64,000 nucleotides of DNA from Pseudomonadales bacterium (lineage in GTDB: Bacteria; Pseudomonadota; Gammaproteobacteria; Pseudomonadales; Azotimanducaceae). Made by a program: the position numbers and the translations under genes. The stretch lies in NCBI GenBank assembly GCA_041395945.1, contig JAWKZN010000002.1, forward strand, positions 936,556 to 1,000,555, in the 5' to 3' direction. Below, piece after piece: positions 52,744 through 59,149 of this stretch (position 1 is its first letter; every line of letters starts with the position of its first letter). A model generated the notes under the pieces. That model ran no database searches, was not told where the DNA came from, and was given only the letters and a program-made list of their open reading frames with translations.

Positions 52744-52944
52744 GACACCACGGCCGAATTGCTCGACCACTACGTCGGGCAGAGATGCGCGCTGTTTGGC
52801 ATGCTCAATGGTCATGCTTACTAGGTTCCCATCCCTATCGAGATCAACAAATATGTTCTCGTTGATCTCGCGGGTTTCTGACACATCTTTATCGGAAAAC
52901 TCTAGAATAGCCGTGTCTGTGTCTTGGAAGTATTTCACTTTCAC
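52738..52944 (-). CDS. DUF2283 protein (presumed antitoxin-like partner)
   Basis: 68 residues: MKVKYFQDTDTAILEFSD, ETREINENIFVDLDRDGNLV, MTIEHAKQRA are typical DUF2283. The family is frequently encoded directly after a DUF4258 protein, as here, and the pair behaves like a toxin-antitoxin arrangement. GTG start overlaps the upstream gene stop. It is intact although its partner is interrupted. Confidence 0.85.
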   Translation of the reverse strand: MKVKYFQDTDTAILEFSDKDVSETREINENIFVDLDRDGNLVSMTIEHAKQRASLPDVVVEQFGRGVA

Positions 52945-53174
52945 TTGCGGAAACTCCTGTCGAAGAAGGCATTGTGCACGGTTTCGCCATCTTCCAGCAC
53001 GATCACCCTAAGGTACTTCCGTTCGGATTCGATGTACACCCAGCGCTGGAATCGACCATCCGACTGCACACGCTCCCGAATCGGCTGATTCAGCGCCATT
53101 TAAACCCAAGCATCTTGGATCTCCTGCCGATCCTTTCGGAGTCTCGTGTGGCGAAAGTATTCTGTTGTCTTCAC
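52941..53174 (-). pseudogene. DUF4258 protein with in-frame stop
   Basis: From GTG 53174: TEYFRHTRLRKDRQEIQDAWV, then TAA at 53100-53102, immediately ATG, then ALNQPIRERVQSDGRFQRW and KYLRVIVLEDGETVHNAFF. Both parts are in one frame and together make a normal DUF4258 domain (about 78 residues), so one codon has become a stop. Because TAA is directly followed by ATG, the 52-residue C-terminal part could still be made by re-initiation. Confidence 0.8.
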
Positions 53175-53187
53175 TCTTGGATGTGTC

Positions 53188-53283
53188 GCCTACCGCCGAG
53201 ATAAGCGGCGCTTGACGGCGGCCGACTGGAGCGGCAGCGAAAGGAGGTCGCGGTCAAGCGTCCGATTCATCTCCTGGTTAGGC
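53188..53283 (-). repeat. attC, main family, mutated left box
   Basis: 96 bp. Left box is GCCTACC (AAC to ACC), right box GTTAGGC; inner arms intact. Recombination at this site may be weakened. Confidence 0.93.
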
Positions 53284-53577
53284 GTCGCGTGAGGCCAGCC
53301 ACTTTTTGAGCGACGATAGAGATTCGTTGGATCGTTTCCCAGAGAGCAAAGCTTCAACGCTAATGTCCTCGTCAATCTCTGGCCAATGGATACCTGTCCC
53401 TGACCCTAGGATTTCCCAGTTCGCACGCTCCTTCACGGAAGATCGTTCTAATCGTGGATACCAGGACACTGGTACAGATATGGTTCGGCCATCTCGCAAC
53501 TCGACGATCAGAGAATCGTCCTTGAAAGAGACCGATTCGGCGATAGGCCGAAAAAGTTCATCTGCCGAAGTACTCAT
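53278..53577 (-). CDS. DUF2442 protein (presumed antitoxin-like partner)
   Basis: 99 residues: DDSLIVELRDGRTISVPVSW, then IHWPEIDEDISVEALLSG, the hallmark of DUF2442. Follows and overlaps a frame-shifted DUF4160 gene; the two families usually occur together as a TA-like pair. Stop lies in the attC box. Confidence 0.85.
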   Translation of the reverse strand: MSTSADELFRPIAESVSFKDDSLIVELRDGRTISVPVSWYPRLERSSVKERANWEILGSGTGIHWPEIDEDISVEALLSGKRSNESLSSLKKWLASRDA

Positions 53578-53793
53578 TCCACGCCTCTATGATGGTGCTC
53601 CGATGCTCGTCGATAATACGCTCAATCTGCCGCAGTTCCGAGGCCCTGAAACAATCCCCGTAGTCCAGTCGAAGTGGATCAACCCACAATTTGGCAATCG
53701 ACCTGTCCCTTTGGACATGCACGTGAATCGGCTCTTCCCCATCACTTGAATAGCAGAAGAATCTGGAGGGCCTATTCGAAGTACTGTGGGCAC
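53558..53793 (-). pseudogene. DUF4160 protein, frameshifted
   Basis: GTG 53793 starts MPTVLRIGP-like (VPTVLRIGP). The family continuation RFFCYSSDGEEPIHVHVQRD and IAKLWVDPLRLDY through EAWNEYFG is present but in the next frame. One base appears to be missing near 53765-53770 (GGCCCTCCAGATTC). Unless frameshifting restores it, only a 68-residue nonsense product is made. Confidence 0.8.
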
Positions 53794-53804
53794 TATCTAG
53801 TGAC

Positions 53805-53900
53805 GCCTAACGCCGAGATAAGCGGCGCTTGACGGCGCCCGACTGGAGCGGCAGCGAAAGGAGGTTGCAGTCAAGCGTTCGCTTCAGCTCCTGGTTAGAC
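53805..53900 (-). repeat. attC, chimeric arms
   Basis: 96 bp. Left box GCCTAAC but right box GTTAGAC. Left arm GAGATAAGCGGCGCTTGAC (type A) faces right arm GTCAAGCGTTCGCTTCAGCTC (type B), leaving mismatches in the stem. Confidence 0.93.
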
Positions 53901-53906
53901 GTCACC

Positions 53907-54158
53907 CTAACCGGCCTTTCTCAGTTCTTCGCGAATGATCTTTCGTAATCGCTTTTCCAGATCCTTAGCTCCCGCATCAATGTGTTGTCGTAGAGCATTG
54001 TTGATTAGCGATTGATAGTTTCCACCGCCTGCATCCAGCACTTTCCCCTTAAAGTGCTCAATGATATCGGCATCAAGGCGGATGGTTATTCGCACTTTAC
54101 CCGGATCAGCCTTTAGTACAGTTCCACGTTTACCTTTAGAGAATTCACTTGCCGTCAT
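53907..54158 (-). CDS. BrnA-type ribbon-helix-helix antitoxin
   Basis: 83 residues: KVRITIRLDADIIEHFKGKV and GGGNYQSLINNALRQHI, the RHH DNA-binding pattern of BrnA antitoxins, which repress their own operon and bind the toxin. Start overlaps the toxin stop (ATGA). In BrnTA the toxin gene comes first, as here. Confidence 0.88.
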   Translation of the reverse strand: MTASEFSKGKRGTVLKADPGKVRITIRLDADIIEHFKGKVLDAGGGNYQSLINNALRQHIDAGAKDLEKRLRKIIREELRKAG

Positions 54159-54430
54159 TTTTCACCCTGGAAGTATTCTTCCTGTTCGCGCTTCAACGCC
54201 TTTCTTGCACTGATAATTCGGATTGTGTCCTCAGACTGTTCAGCGTGGATAACCATTAGTACTCGGCCCGTAGGATCTAACGCCAAAGTTTTGAATCTGA
54301 CTTCACTGCGATCGCTGTCCAGGATGGTCAAAGCTCTCTCATCTTCGAGTGCAATCGCCGCGTCCGCGAAGTCCACACCGTGTTTACGGAAATTGGATGC
54401 GGCCTTTCGAGAATCCCAGACAACTTGCAT
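54155..54430 (-). CDS. BrnT-type ribonuclease toxin
   Basis: 91 residues: VVWDSRKAASNFRKHGVDFADA, then RFKTLALDPTGRVLMVIHAE and IRIISARKALKREQEEYFQ. This is the BrnT/DUF497 fold, a RelE-like RNase that cuts mRNA and inhibits translation. First gene of the pair on the minus strand. Confidence 0.9.
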   Translation of the reverse strand: MQVVWDSRKAASNFRKHGVDFADAAIALEDERALTILDSDRSEVRFKTLALDPTGRVLMVIHAEQSEDTIRIISARKALKREQEEYFQGEK

Positions 54431-54488
54431 GCAGCGATTGTATGCACATACGGTGTACGCGTAAAGTGGTAGGAAGTTCTTCCGTGAC

Positions 54489-54584
54489 GTCTAACGCCGA
54501 GATAAGCGGCGCTTGACGGCGCCCGACTGGAGCGGCAGCGAAAGGAGGTCGCGGTCAAGCGTCCGATTCATCTCCTGGTTAGGC
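54489..54584 (-). repeat. attC, main family
   Basis: 96 bp, left box GTCTAAC but right box GTTAGGC; arms GAGATAAGCGGCGCTTGAC and GTCAAGCGTCCGATTCATCTC. Confidence 0.94.
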
Positions 54585-54591
54585 GTCAGTC

Positions 54592-54610
54592 GTTGCACTT
54601 CAAATGTGAG
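54592..54610. repeat. attC-flanking tail motif, copy
   Basis: GTTGCACTTCAAATGTGAG, 8 bp after the attC. Copies beside other sites share the core GCACTTCAAATGTGAA. Confidence 0.85.
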
Positions 54611-54630
54611 CCTGAACGAGCTTTGCAAAC

Positions 54631-54646
54631 ATGTCATATCTGACAT
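54631..54646 (+). promoter_or_regulatory. Palindromic operator of the reversed TA pair
   Basis: Perfect inverted repeat ATGTCA-TATC-TGACAT ending 12 bp before the toxin ATG. Type II TA operons are autoregulated through such palindromes; its presence indicates this cassette has its own promoter on the plus strand. Confidence 0.65.
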
Positions 54647-54658
54647 ATAGTGCACCCC

Positions 54659-54994
54659 ATGAGTCAGCGAGACAAACCCATAGTTTGGCTGCATGGAGAG
54701 GTTAAATCACCTCCATTCTCATCAGCAGCGAGGCTGGAAACAGGCTATCTGTTGAGGATGCTGCAACAAGGACAGCTCCTGACCATGCCGCATTCTAGGC
54801 CAATGCCTAGCATCGGTAGCCGATGTCACGAGTTACGGATAGTAGATGAAAATGTCACCTGGAGAATCATCTATCGGCTAGATAGCGATGCGGTCGTGAT
54901 TCTTGAGATTTTCTCGAAAAAGACCGCCCAGACGCCAAAGTCTGTAATCGAGATCTGCAGAGCAAGGATAAGGAGATACGATGAAGCATGTTAA
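54659..54994 (+). CDS. RelE/HigB-type toxin (Gp49-like), reversed cassette
   Basis: 111 residues from ATG 54659. KPIVWLHGEVKSPPFS and ETGYLLRMLQQGQLL open the typical phage-derived Gp49-like/HigB2 toxin; WRIIYRLDSDAVVILEIFSKK is the conserved core strand. Expected to cleave mRNA on the ribosome. Overlaps its antitoxin gene by 14 bp. It reads opposite to almost all other cassettes. Confidence 0.88.
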   Translation: MSQRDKPIVWLHGEVKSPPFSSAARLETGYLLRMLQQGQLLTMPHSRPMPSIGSRCHELRIVDENVTWRIIYRLDSDAVVILEIFSKKTAQTPKSVIEICRARIRRYDEAC

Positions 54995-55310
54995 AAAGAA
55001 GGCACTTGAGAAAGCTGGTTGGAAAATAGGTAGTGTCGGTGAGTTTCTGGAACTCTCCGATGAAGAAGCAGCCTATCTTGAGATGCGACTGCTCCTCGTC
55101 CACAAACTCCGATCTCTCAGGGAACGGAAAAAGATCAGCCAAGTCGAACTCGCAAAAATGATCGGCTCTAGCCAGTCTCGTATCGCCAAGATTGAAGCCG
55201 GTGACATGTCGGTGAGCACAGACTTGATTCTGAAGGCCATATTAGCGCTAGGAGCGACCAGGACCCAGATCGCCAAAACCCTTGGCTCAACGGTGAGAAA
55301 TGTCGCCTAA
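54981..55310 (+). CDS. HigA-type HTH antitoxin
   Basis: 109 residues. The C-terminal HTH_3/XRE domain is visible: LRSLRERKKISQVELAKMIG and SQSRIAKIEAGDMSVSTDL. It neutralises the upstream toxin and probably represses the pair through the palindrome. The stop codon TAA is formed by the attC left box at 55309. Confidence 0.9.
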   Translation: MKHVKKKALEKAGWKIGSVGEFLELSDEEAAYLEMRLLLVHKLRSLRERKKISQVELAKMIGSSQSRIAKIEAGDMSVSTDLILKAILALGATRTQIAKTLGSTVRNVA

Positions 55311-55400
55311 CGCCGAGATAAGCGGCGCTTGAGGGCGGCCGACTGGAGCGGTAGCGAAAGGAGGTCGCGGTCAAGCGTTCGCTTCAGCTCCTGGTTAGAC
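55305..55400 (-). repeat. attC, chimeric arms
   Basis: 96 bp. Left GCCTAACGCCGAGATAAGCG (type A), right GTTCGCTTCAGCTCCTGGTT then AGAC (type B). Confidence 0.94.
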
Positions 55401-55604
55401 GTCAGCAGCACGCGCTTTCTGATTCGCGTACTCGCGAAGAGCACGATTGACCGCCTCTGAATCGGGGAACAGCTTGTGAAGATCCGGATCGATGAGAACA
55501 ACGTTTGTTCCCTCTCGATATTTCGATACATACTTGCCGCGAACACCAGTTCTTATGAGATCTGAATCGTATTCGGGTCTCAAAGTGTCTTTGTCATTAC
55601 TCAT
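55395..55604 (-). CDS. Antitoxin-like partner of BrnT-type toxin
   Basis: 69 residues from ATG 55604 (MSNDKDTLRPEYDSD): KYVSKYREGTNVVLIDPD then SEAVNRALREYANQKARAA. Position and the N-terminal segment followed by an RHH-like helix fit the antitoxins found after DUF497 toxins. The C-terminus resembles the partial gene at the right window edge. Confidence 0.78.
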   Translation of the reverse strand: MSNDKDTLRPEYDSDLIRTGVRGKYVSKYREGTNVVLIDPDLHKLFPDSEAVNRALREYANQKARAADV

Positions 55605-55863
55605 AAGCTTGTATCTCTCGGCGGGACATCCGCCGTGCGGAGATGATTCGAATTCTATCACCCCGATCGGTGAATGATACGACCAGGTGATTTTGCTGCT
55701 TGCTAAGTCCGAAAATCAAGAAACGGTTCTCCTCTGCAGAATGATCTGGATCAGATACCGTCAAGGAGAAGTCATCATCGAACACACTGGCTCCTTCTTC
55801 AAAGGTTACCCCGTGTTTTTCAATATTCTGATTAGCCTTGGTTATGTCCCATTCAAATTCCAT
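55597..55863 (-). CDS. BrnT-type (DUF497) ribonuclease toxin
   Basis: 88 residues: FEWDITKANQNIEKHGVTFEEG, SLTVSDPDHSAEENRFLIFG, IRIISARRMSRREIQAYE are textbook BrnT. It overlaps its partner by 8 bp. This is the second BrnT-type cassette in the array, clearly different in sequence from the first. Confidence 0.92.
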   Translation of the reverse strand: MEFEWDITKANQNIEKHGVTFEEGASVFDDDFSLTVSDPDHSAEENRFLIFGLSKQQNHLVVSFTDRGDRIRIISARRMSRREIQAYE

Positions 55864-55881
55864 TGGAAGTGATTCTCTGAC

Positions 55882-55977
55882 GTCTAACGCCGAGATAAGC
55901 GGCGCTTGACGGCGGCCGACTGGAGCGGCAGCGAAAGGAGGTCGCGGTCAAGCGTCCGATTCATCTCCTGGTTAGGC
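55882..55977 (-). repeat. attC, main family
   Basis: 96 bp, GTCTAAC left and GTTAGGC right; arms GAGATAAGCGGCGCTTGAC and GTCAAGCGTCCGATTCATCTC. Confidence 0.95.
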
Positions 55978-55986
55978 GTCAGCGGC

Positions 55987-56006
55987 TGAACTTCAAATGT
56001 GAACCT
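55987..56006. repeat. attC-flanking tail motif, copy
   Basis: TGAACTTCAAATGTGAACCT, 9 bp after the attC, overlapping the end of the ParE-type toxin gene. Confidence 0.8.
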
Positions 56007-56301
56007 AGACACGCGTACGCCAGGTGTCAGGGTGTTGTCCACAGTGATAGACCCCCAGGACTTGAATGTGCGTAGACTCGACAACATAGTAGATTGCATA
56101 AGGAAACCGTCGGAGCAACGCACGCCGAACATCATCGTCAATGGCCGGATAGAGTTCGGGATTGTTCTCGATTCGTTCAATGCACGACAAGAATTCATCG
56201 AGGAATTCGCCTCCCAGGCCGTCGCGTCTTTCCTGGTACCAGGCTGCTGCAGATTGAAGATCTTCCCGCGCGAGACGGCGGAGGAACACCTCGAGTTTCA
56301 C
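56005..56301 (-). CDS. ParE/RelE-type toxin
   Basis: 98 residues: LRRLAREDLQSAAAWYQERR, GLGGEFLDEFLSCIERIENN, RRALLRRFPYAIYYVV. The YQERRxGLG stretch is characteristic of ParE-like plasmid-stabilisation toxins. ParE proteins inhibit gyrase, but RelE-like members cut mRNA; which applies cannot be read here. Start overlaps the antitoxin stop. Confidence 0.9.
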   Translation of the reverse strand: MKLEVFLRRLAREDLQSAAAWYQERRDGLGGEFLDEFLSCIERIENNPELYPAIDDDVRRALLRRFPYAIYYVVESTHIQVLGVYHCGQHPDTWRTRV

Positions 56302-56504
56302 AGGTTCCGACGAATGCTCTCTGCGACATCGTAGGCGTTCTCACCCCGATCATTGTCAGAGCGGTAGGCGGCTAAGCGTTCACGAATCTCTTCGAGATGC
56401 GCTGGATCGACAGGTAAAGCACTTGTATCCACCGCAATGCTGTCCCAGATCGCCTCGACCAGCTGAAGTCGCTCGTCAATACTAAGCTGTTGAATTTCAG
56501 GCAT
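56298..56504 (-). CDS. Addiction-module antitoxin (RHH-less, TIGR02574-like)
   Basis: 68 residues from ATG 56504: LSIDERLQLVEAIWDSIAVD, EEIRERLAAYRSDNDRGE, the pattern of the small helical antidote that precedes ParE-like toxins. An upstream in-frame start exists but would add a basic stretch not seen in the family. Confidence 0.85.
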   Translation of the reverse strand: MPEIQQLSIDERLQLVEAIWDSIAVDTSALPVDPAHLEEIRERLAAYRSDNDRGENAYDVAESIRRNL

Positions 56505-56583
56505 ATGTCGAGTGCAAAAGTGCGCGGTAAGCGCCGATCTACGCTGGCCGCTTCGGCCGGTCAATGGAGGAAGTCTCACGTGC

Positions 56584-56692
56584 GCCTAACGTCCAGAGCT
56601 CAGCGGCCCGCTGAGTGGCGGCCTTTTTGCGAATGCAAAAAGGAGGACACTTTAGTGGGTCCGCTGCAGCGAGTTGTTAGGCGTCGGCTGGT
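56584..56692 (-). repeat. attC, hairpin-centre subfamily
   Basis: 109 bp. GCCTAAC/GTTAGGC, arms GAGCTCAGCGGC and GTCCGCTGCAGCGAG, centre CCTTTTTGCGAATGCAAAAAGG forms its own hairpin. Confidence 0.9.
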
Positions 56693-57197
56693 TCAGTTGC
56701 GATGTAGCAACCGTGAGGCATCCGTTGATCATCGCATCCACGACGTTATGTCCCCTCGTGGGTAGTGGTATCTCTACACTCTCCTGGCCGTGGATGGTGA
56801 AGTTGATCGTCGGCGTACTATCTTCAAAGGCTTTCCAAGCTTCTTCGGCTGCTTTTCCGCCCATAAGATAGTGAGGAATCGTTGACTCAATGTCTGGAGC
56901 GGCGACCATGGTAATGGTGTTTCCATCTACGTTCATAAAGACGTCCATTACCACACTATCGCTGGCCGCGTAGTCGTCAATAGAAATCTGCAAAATGGGT
57001 GCATCGCCATCAATGCCCAGCAGCTTTTCGTACGGGTTCGGATTCCCTGGGCGAGGTCGGCCGAAAAAGATTGTGATGCCGTACCTGCGACGAGCGTCCG
57101 ATGCTGACTCGGGAGCGGCGCACGCGCCATCGCTATAGTTTTGGTCCAGTGGTTGATCGGTCGCGTTCGCACACGCCCCGACCAGGAGAACCCACAA
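56652..57197 (-). CDS. Exported lipoprotein-like protein, unknown function
   Basis: 181 residues. A very short leader with a lipobox-like LLVGAC suggests lipid attachment, though an upstream start may be missing. Central region with RRRYGITIFFGRPRPG, VMDVFMNVDGNTITMV and FEDSTPTINFTIHG is beta-rich. The C-terminus (NNSLQRTH) and stop are encoded inside the attC. No family recognised. Confidence 0.6.
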   Translation of the reverse strand: MWVLLVGACANATDQPLDQNYSDGACAAPESASDARRRYGITIFFGRPRPGNPNPYEKLLGIDGDAPILQISIDDYAASDSVVMDVFMNVDGNTITMVAAPDIESTIPHYLMGGKAAEEAWKAFEDSTPTINFTIHGQESVEIPLPTRGHNVVDAMINGCLTVATSQLNQPTPNNSLQRTH

Positions 57198-57228
57198 AAT
57201 GACGGCATTGATTACATCGGCCCACGAC

Positions 57229-57327
57229 GCCTAACGCCGCGATAAGCGACGGCGCCGGGCTGGCGCTTTTCTTGCGCAAGCAAGAAAAGTGAAAGTCCAA
57301 GCCGTTCGATTAATCGCCTGGTTAGAC
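57229..57327 (-). repeat. attC, hairpin-centre variant of main family
   Basis: 99 bp. GCCTAAC/GTTAGAC; arms GCGATAAGCG and CCGTTCGATTAATCGC; centre CTTTTCTTGCGCAAGC, then AAGAAAAG. Confidence 0.92.
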
Positions 57328-57822
57328 GTCAGTCCTTCCATTTTCTATAATCTCCGCAGAGAGTGTTTCCGCGAGCGCCACTCTCGCTTCTTTCATAACC
57401 TCGAATAGAAACTTCGTTCTTTCAAATACCGGTAAAACTCGCTCGTACTGCTCATCGAGGAACCGTTCCAAATCCGCGCAACTTTCGGTCGAGTTTTGAT
57501 CGAAACTTAATAATCTCGTATGAACTAGGTCGTTGCGCTCCAAAACAATCGACTCAAGGAGAGACTTCAACTCTTCGCGCCCCTCCATGTTGATAGTGAA
57601 TGTCAGTTCGTAATCAAGTGGATCAGTTACAGCACGCTCTGATCCATCACCTACATATACTTTCTCAAAGAATTCGGCGACTACCATTCCAAGCGATTTT
57701 TTCCTCAACGCTTCAATATGCTTGACGCGCTGCAGCTGGATCTGTTCGAGGGAACCAGAATAATTCGGCGCTGACGCAAGGCTTTTCAGCATTCCCTCAA
57801 GCTTCTGGAAGTTCACCACCAC
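57322..57822 (-). CDS. Helical protein with HEPN-type RNase motif
   Basis: 166 residues, predicted mostly helical. Residues 92-101 read IVLERNDLVH, giving Arg96-Asn97-x3-His101, the R-(polar)-x3-5-H signature of HEPN ribonucleases at the end of a helix, preceded by a helical stretch (REELKSLLESIVLE). HEPN proteins act in toxin-antitoxin and abortive-infection defence. No nucleotidyltransferase partner is in the cassette, so it would be a stand-alone member. Start at GTG 57822 is tentative; ATG at residue 11 is possible. Confidence 0.55.
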   Translation of the reverse strand: MVVNFQKLEGMLKSLASAPNYSGSLEQIQLQRVKHIEALRKKSLGMVVAEFFEKVYVGDGSERAVTDPLDYELTFTINMEGREELKSLLESIVLERNDLVHTRLLSFDQNSTESCADLERFLDEQYERVLPVFERTKFLFEVMKEARVALAETLSAEIIENGRTDV

Positions 57823-57898
57823 GCGCCCAATCTTACGTAGTACTTCGTTCGCTCTACTTTCTACGATTTAGAAATTATCCTCGCGGTATGATGCTGAC

Positions 57899-57994
57899 GT
57901 CTAACGCCGAGCTAAGCGACGCTTGACGGCAGCCGACTGGAGCGGCAGCGAAAGGAGGTTGCAGTCAAGCGTTCGCTTCAGCTCCTGGTTAGAC
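57899..57994 (-). repeat. attC, type B
   Basis: 96 bp, GTCTAAC/GTTAGAC; arms GAGCTAAGCGACGCTTGAC and GTCAAGCGTTCGCTTCAGCTC. Confidence 0.95.
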
Positions 57995-58016
57995 GTCATC
58001 TGGATACTCCCGCCGA

Positions 58017-58036
58017 TTGCACTTCAAATGTGAGCC
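58017..58036. repeat. attC-flanking tail motif, copy
   Basis: TTGCACTTCAAATGTGAGCC, 22 bp from the attC; the remaining ~110 bp before the next gene stop show no gene. Confidence 0.8.
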
Positions 58037-58148
58037 TTTGCGTCGACTGATGCTTCCCCGATCTACTACACTATTTACGCTGTTGGAGTTCAAAAATGAA
58101 ACTAGTCAGACACCGAATAATCCCGCCCCCAGTCCGTTTCTGTTGGTA

Positions 58149-58445
58149 TTACACAAACCGATCTAGCTCTTCGATAACTTGACGCGCTGATGAGCGGAGC
58201 TCGGCCTTTCGCTCGTCACTCAGTAGACGCCAGTCAATACCCAACAACGCGCATTCCAAAGCATAGATCCAGTTGATAGTTATTCGCTTACCGAACTGCA
58301 TCCGCAATGCCGTAAAGCTTCCCACGGCCCCGTGTTCTCGCAAAGATAGAACGTCTTCTATTCCGACTTCGGCTAATAGTTTGGCAGATGTAACGCCCAA
58401 ACTGGGTAAATCAGATAGTGGCAAATGTTCTGCACCCCTTCCCAT
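58149..58445 (-). CDS. TfoX/Sxy C-terminal-domain protein
   Basis: 98 residues: LPLSDLPSLGVTSAKLLAEV, GIEDVLSLREHGAVGSFTALR, INWIYALECALLGIDWRLLS. This is the helix-hairpin-helix-like C-terminal half of the competence regulator TfoX, without the N-terminal half. Stand-alone TfoX_C proteins are known but their role is unclear. Confidence 0.88.
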   Translation of the reverse strand: MGRGAEHLPLSDLPSLGVTSAKLLAEVGIEDVLSLREHGAVGSFTALRMQFGKRITINWIYALECALLGIDWRLLSDERKAELRSSARQVIEELDRFV

Positions 58446-58448
58446 GAC

Positions 58449-58544
58449 GTCTAACGCCGAGCTAAGCGACGCTTGACGGCAGCCGACTGGAGCGGCAGCG
58501 AAAGGAGGTTGCAGTCAAGCGTTCGCTTCAGCTCCTGGTTAGGC
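58449..58544 (-). repeat. attC, type B
   Basis: 96 bp, GTCTAAC left, GTTAGGC right; arms GAGCTAAGCGACGCTTGAC and GTCAAGCGTTCGCTTCAGCTC. Confidence 0.95.
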
Positions 58545-58550
58545 GTCAGC

Positions 58551-58580
58551 TGTAGCACTTCAAATGTGAATCTAAGCGTC
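58551..58580. repeat. attC-flanking tail motif, copy
   Basis: Core GCACTTCAAATGTGAATC followed by TAAGCGTC, 7 bp after the attC. Confidence 0.85.
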
Positions 58581-58590
58581 AATCCCATCA

Positions 58591-59031
58591 CTAGCCTCCG
58601 GTCGCAACGGCAGTTCCCAAGAGGGACAGCATTGCCCAAATCACAATCTTGAAAGCATGATAACGCCTGAATCCCGTTATCAGTACAGCGTGTGCAGGAT
58701 GGCTTTGTTTATAGTGGACGGTGAGGTTCGGCGCGTTTCGGAACACCTTCCCGAGTGCGCCATCTACCATCTCAGCGCCGATCCAACTCGGAAATCCATA
58801 GCCAAGCACGTTCGATACGTAGTTCCTTCCGTCAACTACATAGGAGTACTTAATTTCTCGCATCGAGAAGTTCACAGCGTCTCCGCCATCGAGGTACTCC
58901 ATATCCCAATGATCAAGAGTCGCTGAGGTAACTGGCCAGGAGGCCGATGCAATGCTCTTTCCTGCACGAAACACCTCTAGCGACAGAAACACTATAGCGG
59001 CGAAAAACAGAAGATATCCGAAAGCGGCCAA
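58591..59031 (-). CDS. DUF3592-like membrane protein
   Basis: 146 residues. N-terminal helix (YLLFFAAIVFLSLEVF), an extracytoplasmic domain with SWPVTSATLDHWDMEY and YSYVVDGRNYVSNVLGYG and VHYKQSHPAHAVL, and a C-terminal helix (IVIWAMLSLLG). This arrangement defines DUF3592, function unknown. Confidence 0.85.
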   Translation of the reverse strand: MAAFGYLLFFAAIVFLSLEVFRAGKSIASASWPVTSATLDHWDMEYLDGGDAVNFSMREIKYSYVVDGRNYVSNVLGYGFPSWIGAEMVDGALGKVFRNAPNLTVHYKQSHPAHAVLITGFRRYHAFKIVIWAMLSLLGTAVATGG

Positions 59032-59038
59032 CGTTGAC

Positions 59039-59137
59039 GCCTAACGCTCGAGCTCAGCGGCCGGCGAAAGAGGCGCGGCTTTTGCGAAAGCAAAAGGCGT
59101 GACGCTTTCGCCGGTCCGCTGCAGCGACGTGTTAGAC
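59039..59137 (-). repeat. attC, hairpin-centre subfamily
   Basis: 99 bp. GCCTAAC/GTTAGAC; arms GAGCTCAGCGGCCGGCGAAAG and CTTTCGCCGGTCCGCTGCAGC; centre GCTTTTGCGAAAGCAAAAGGC. Confidence 0.93.
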
Positions 59138-59149
59138 GCCGTGGATTCA

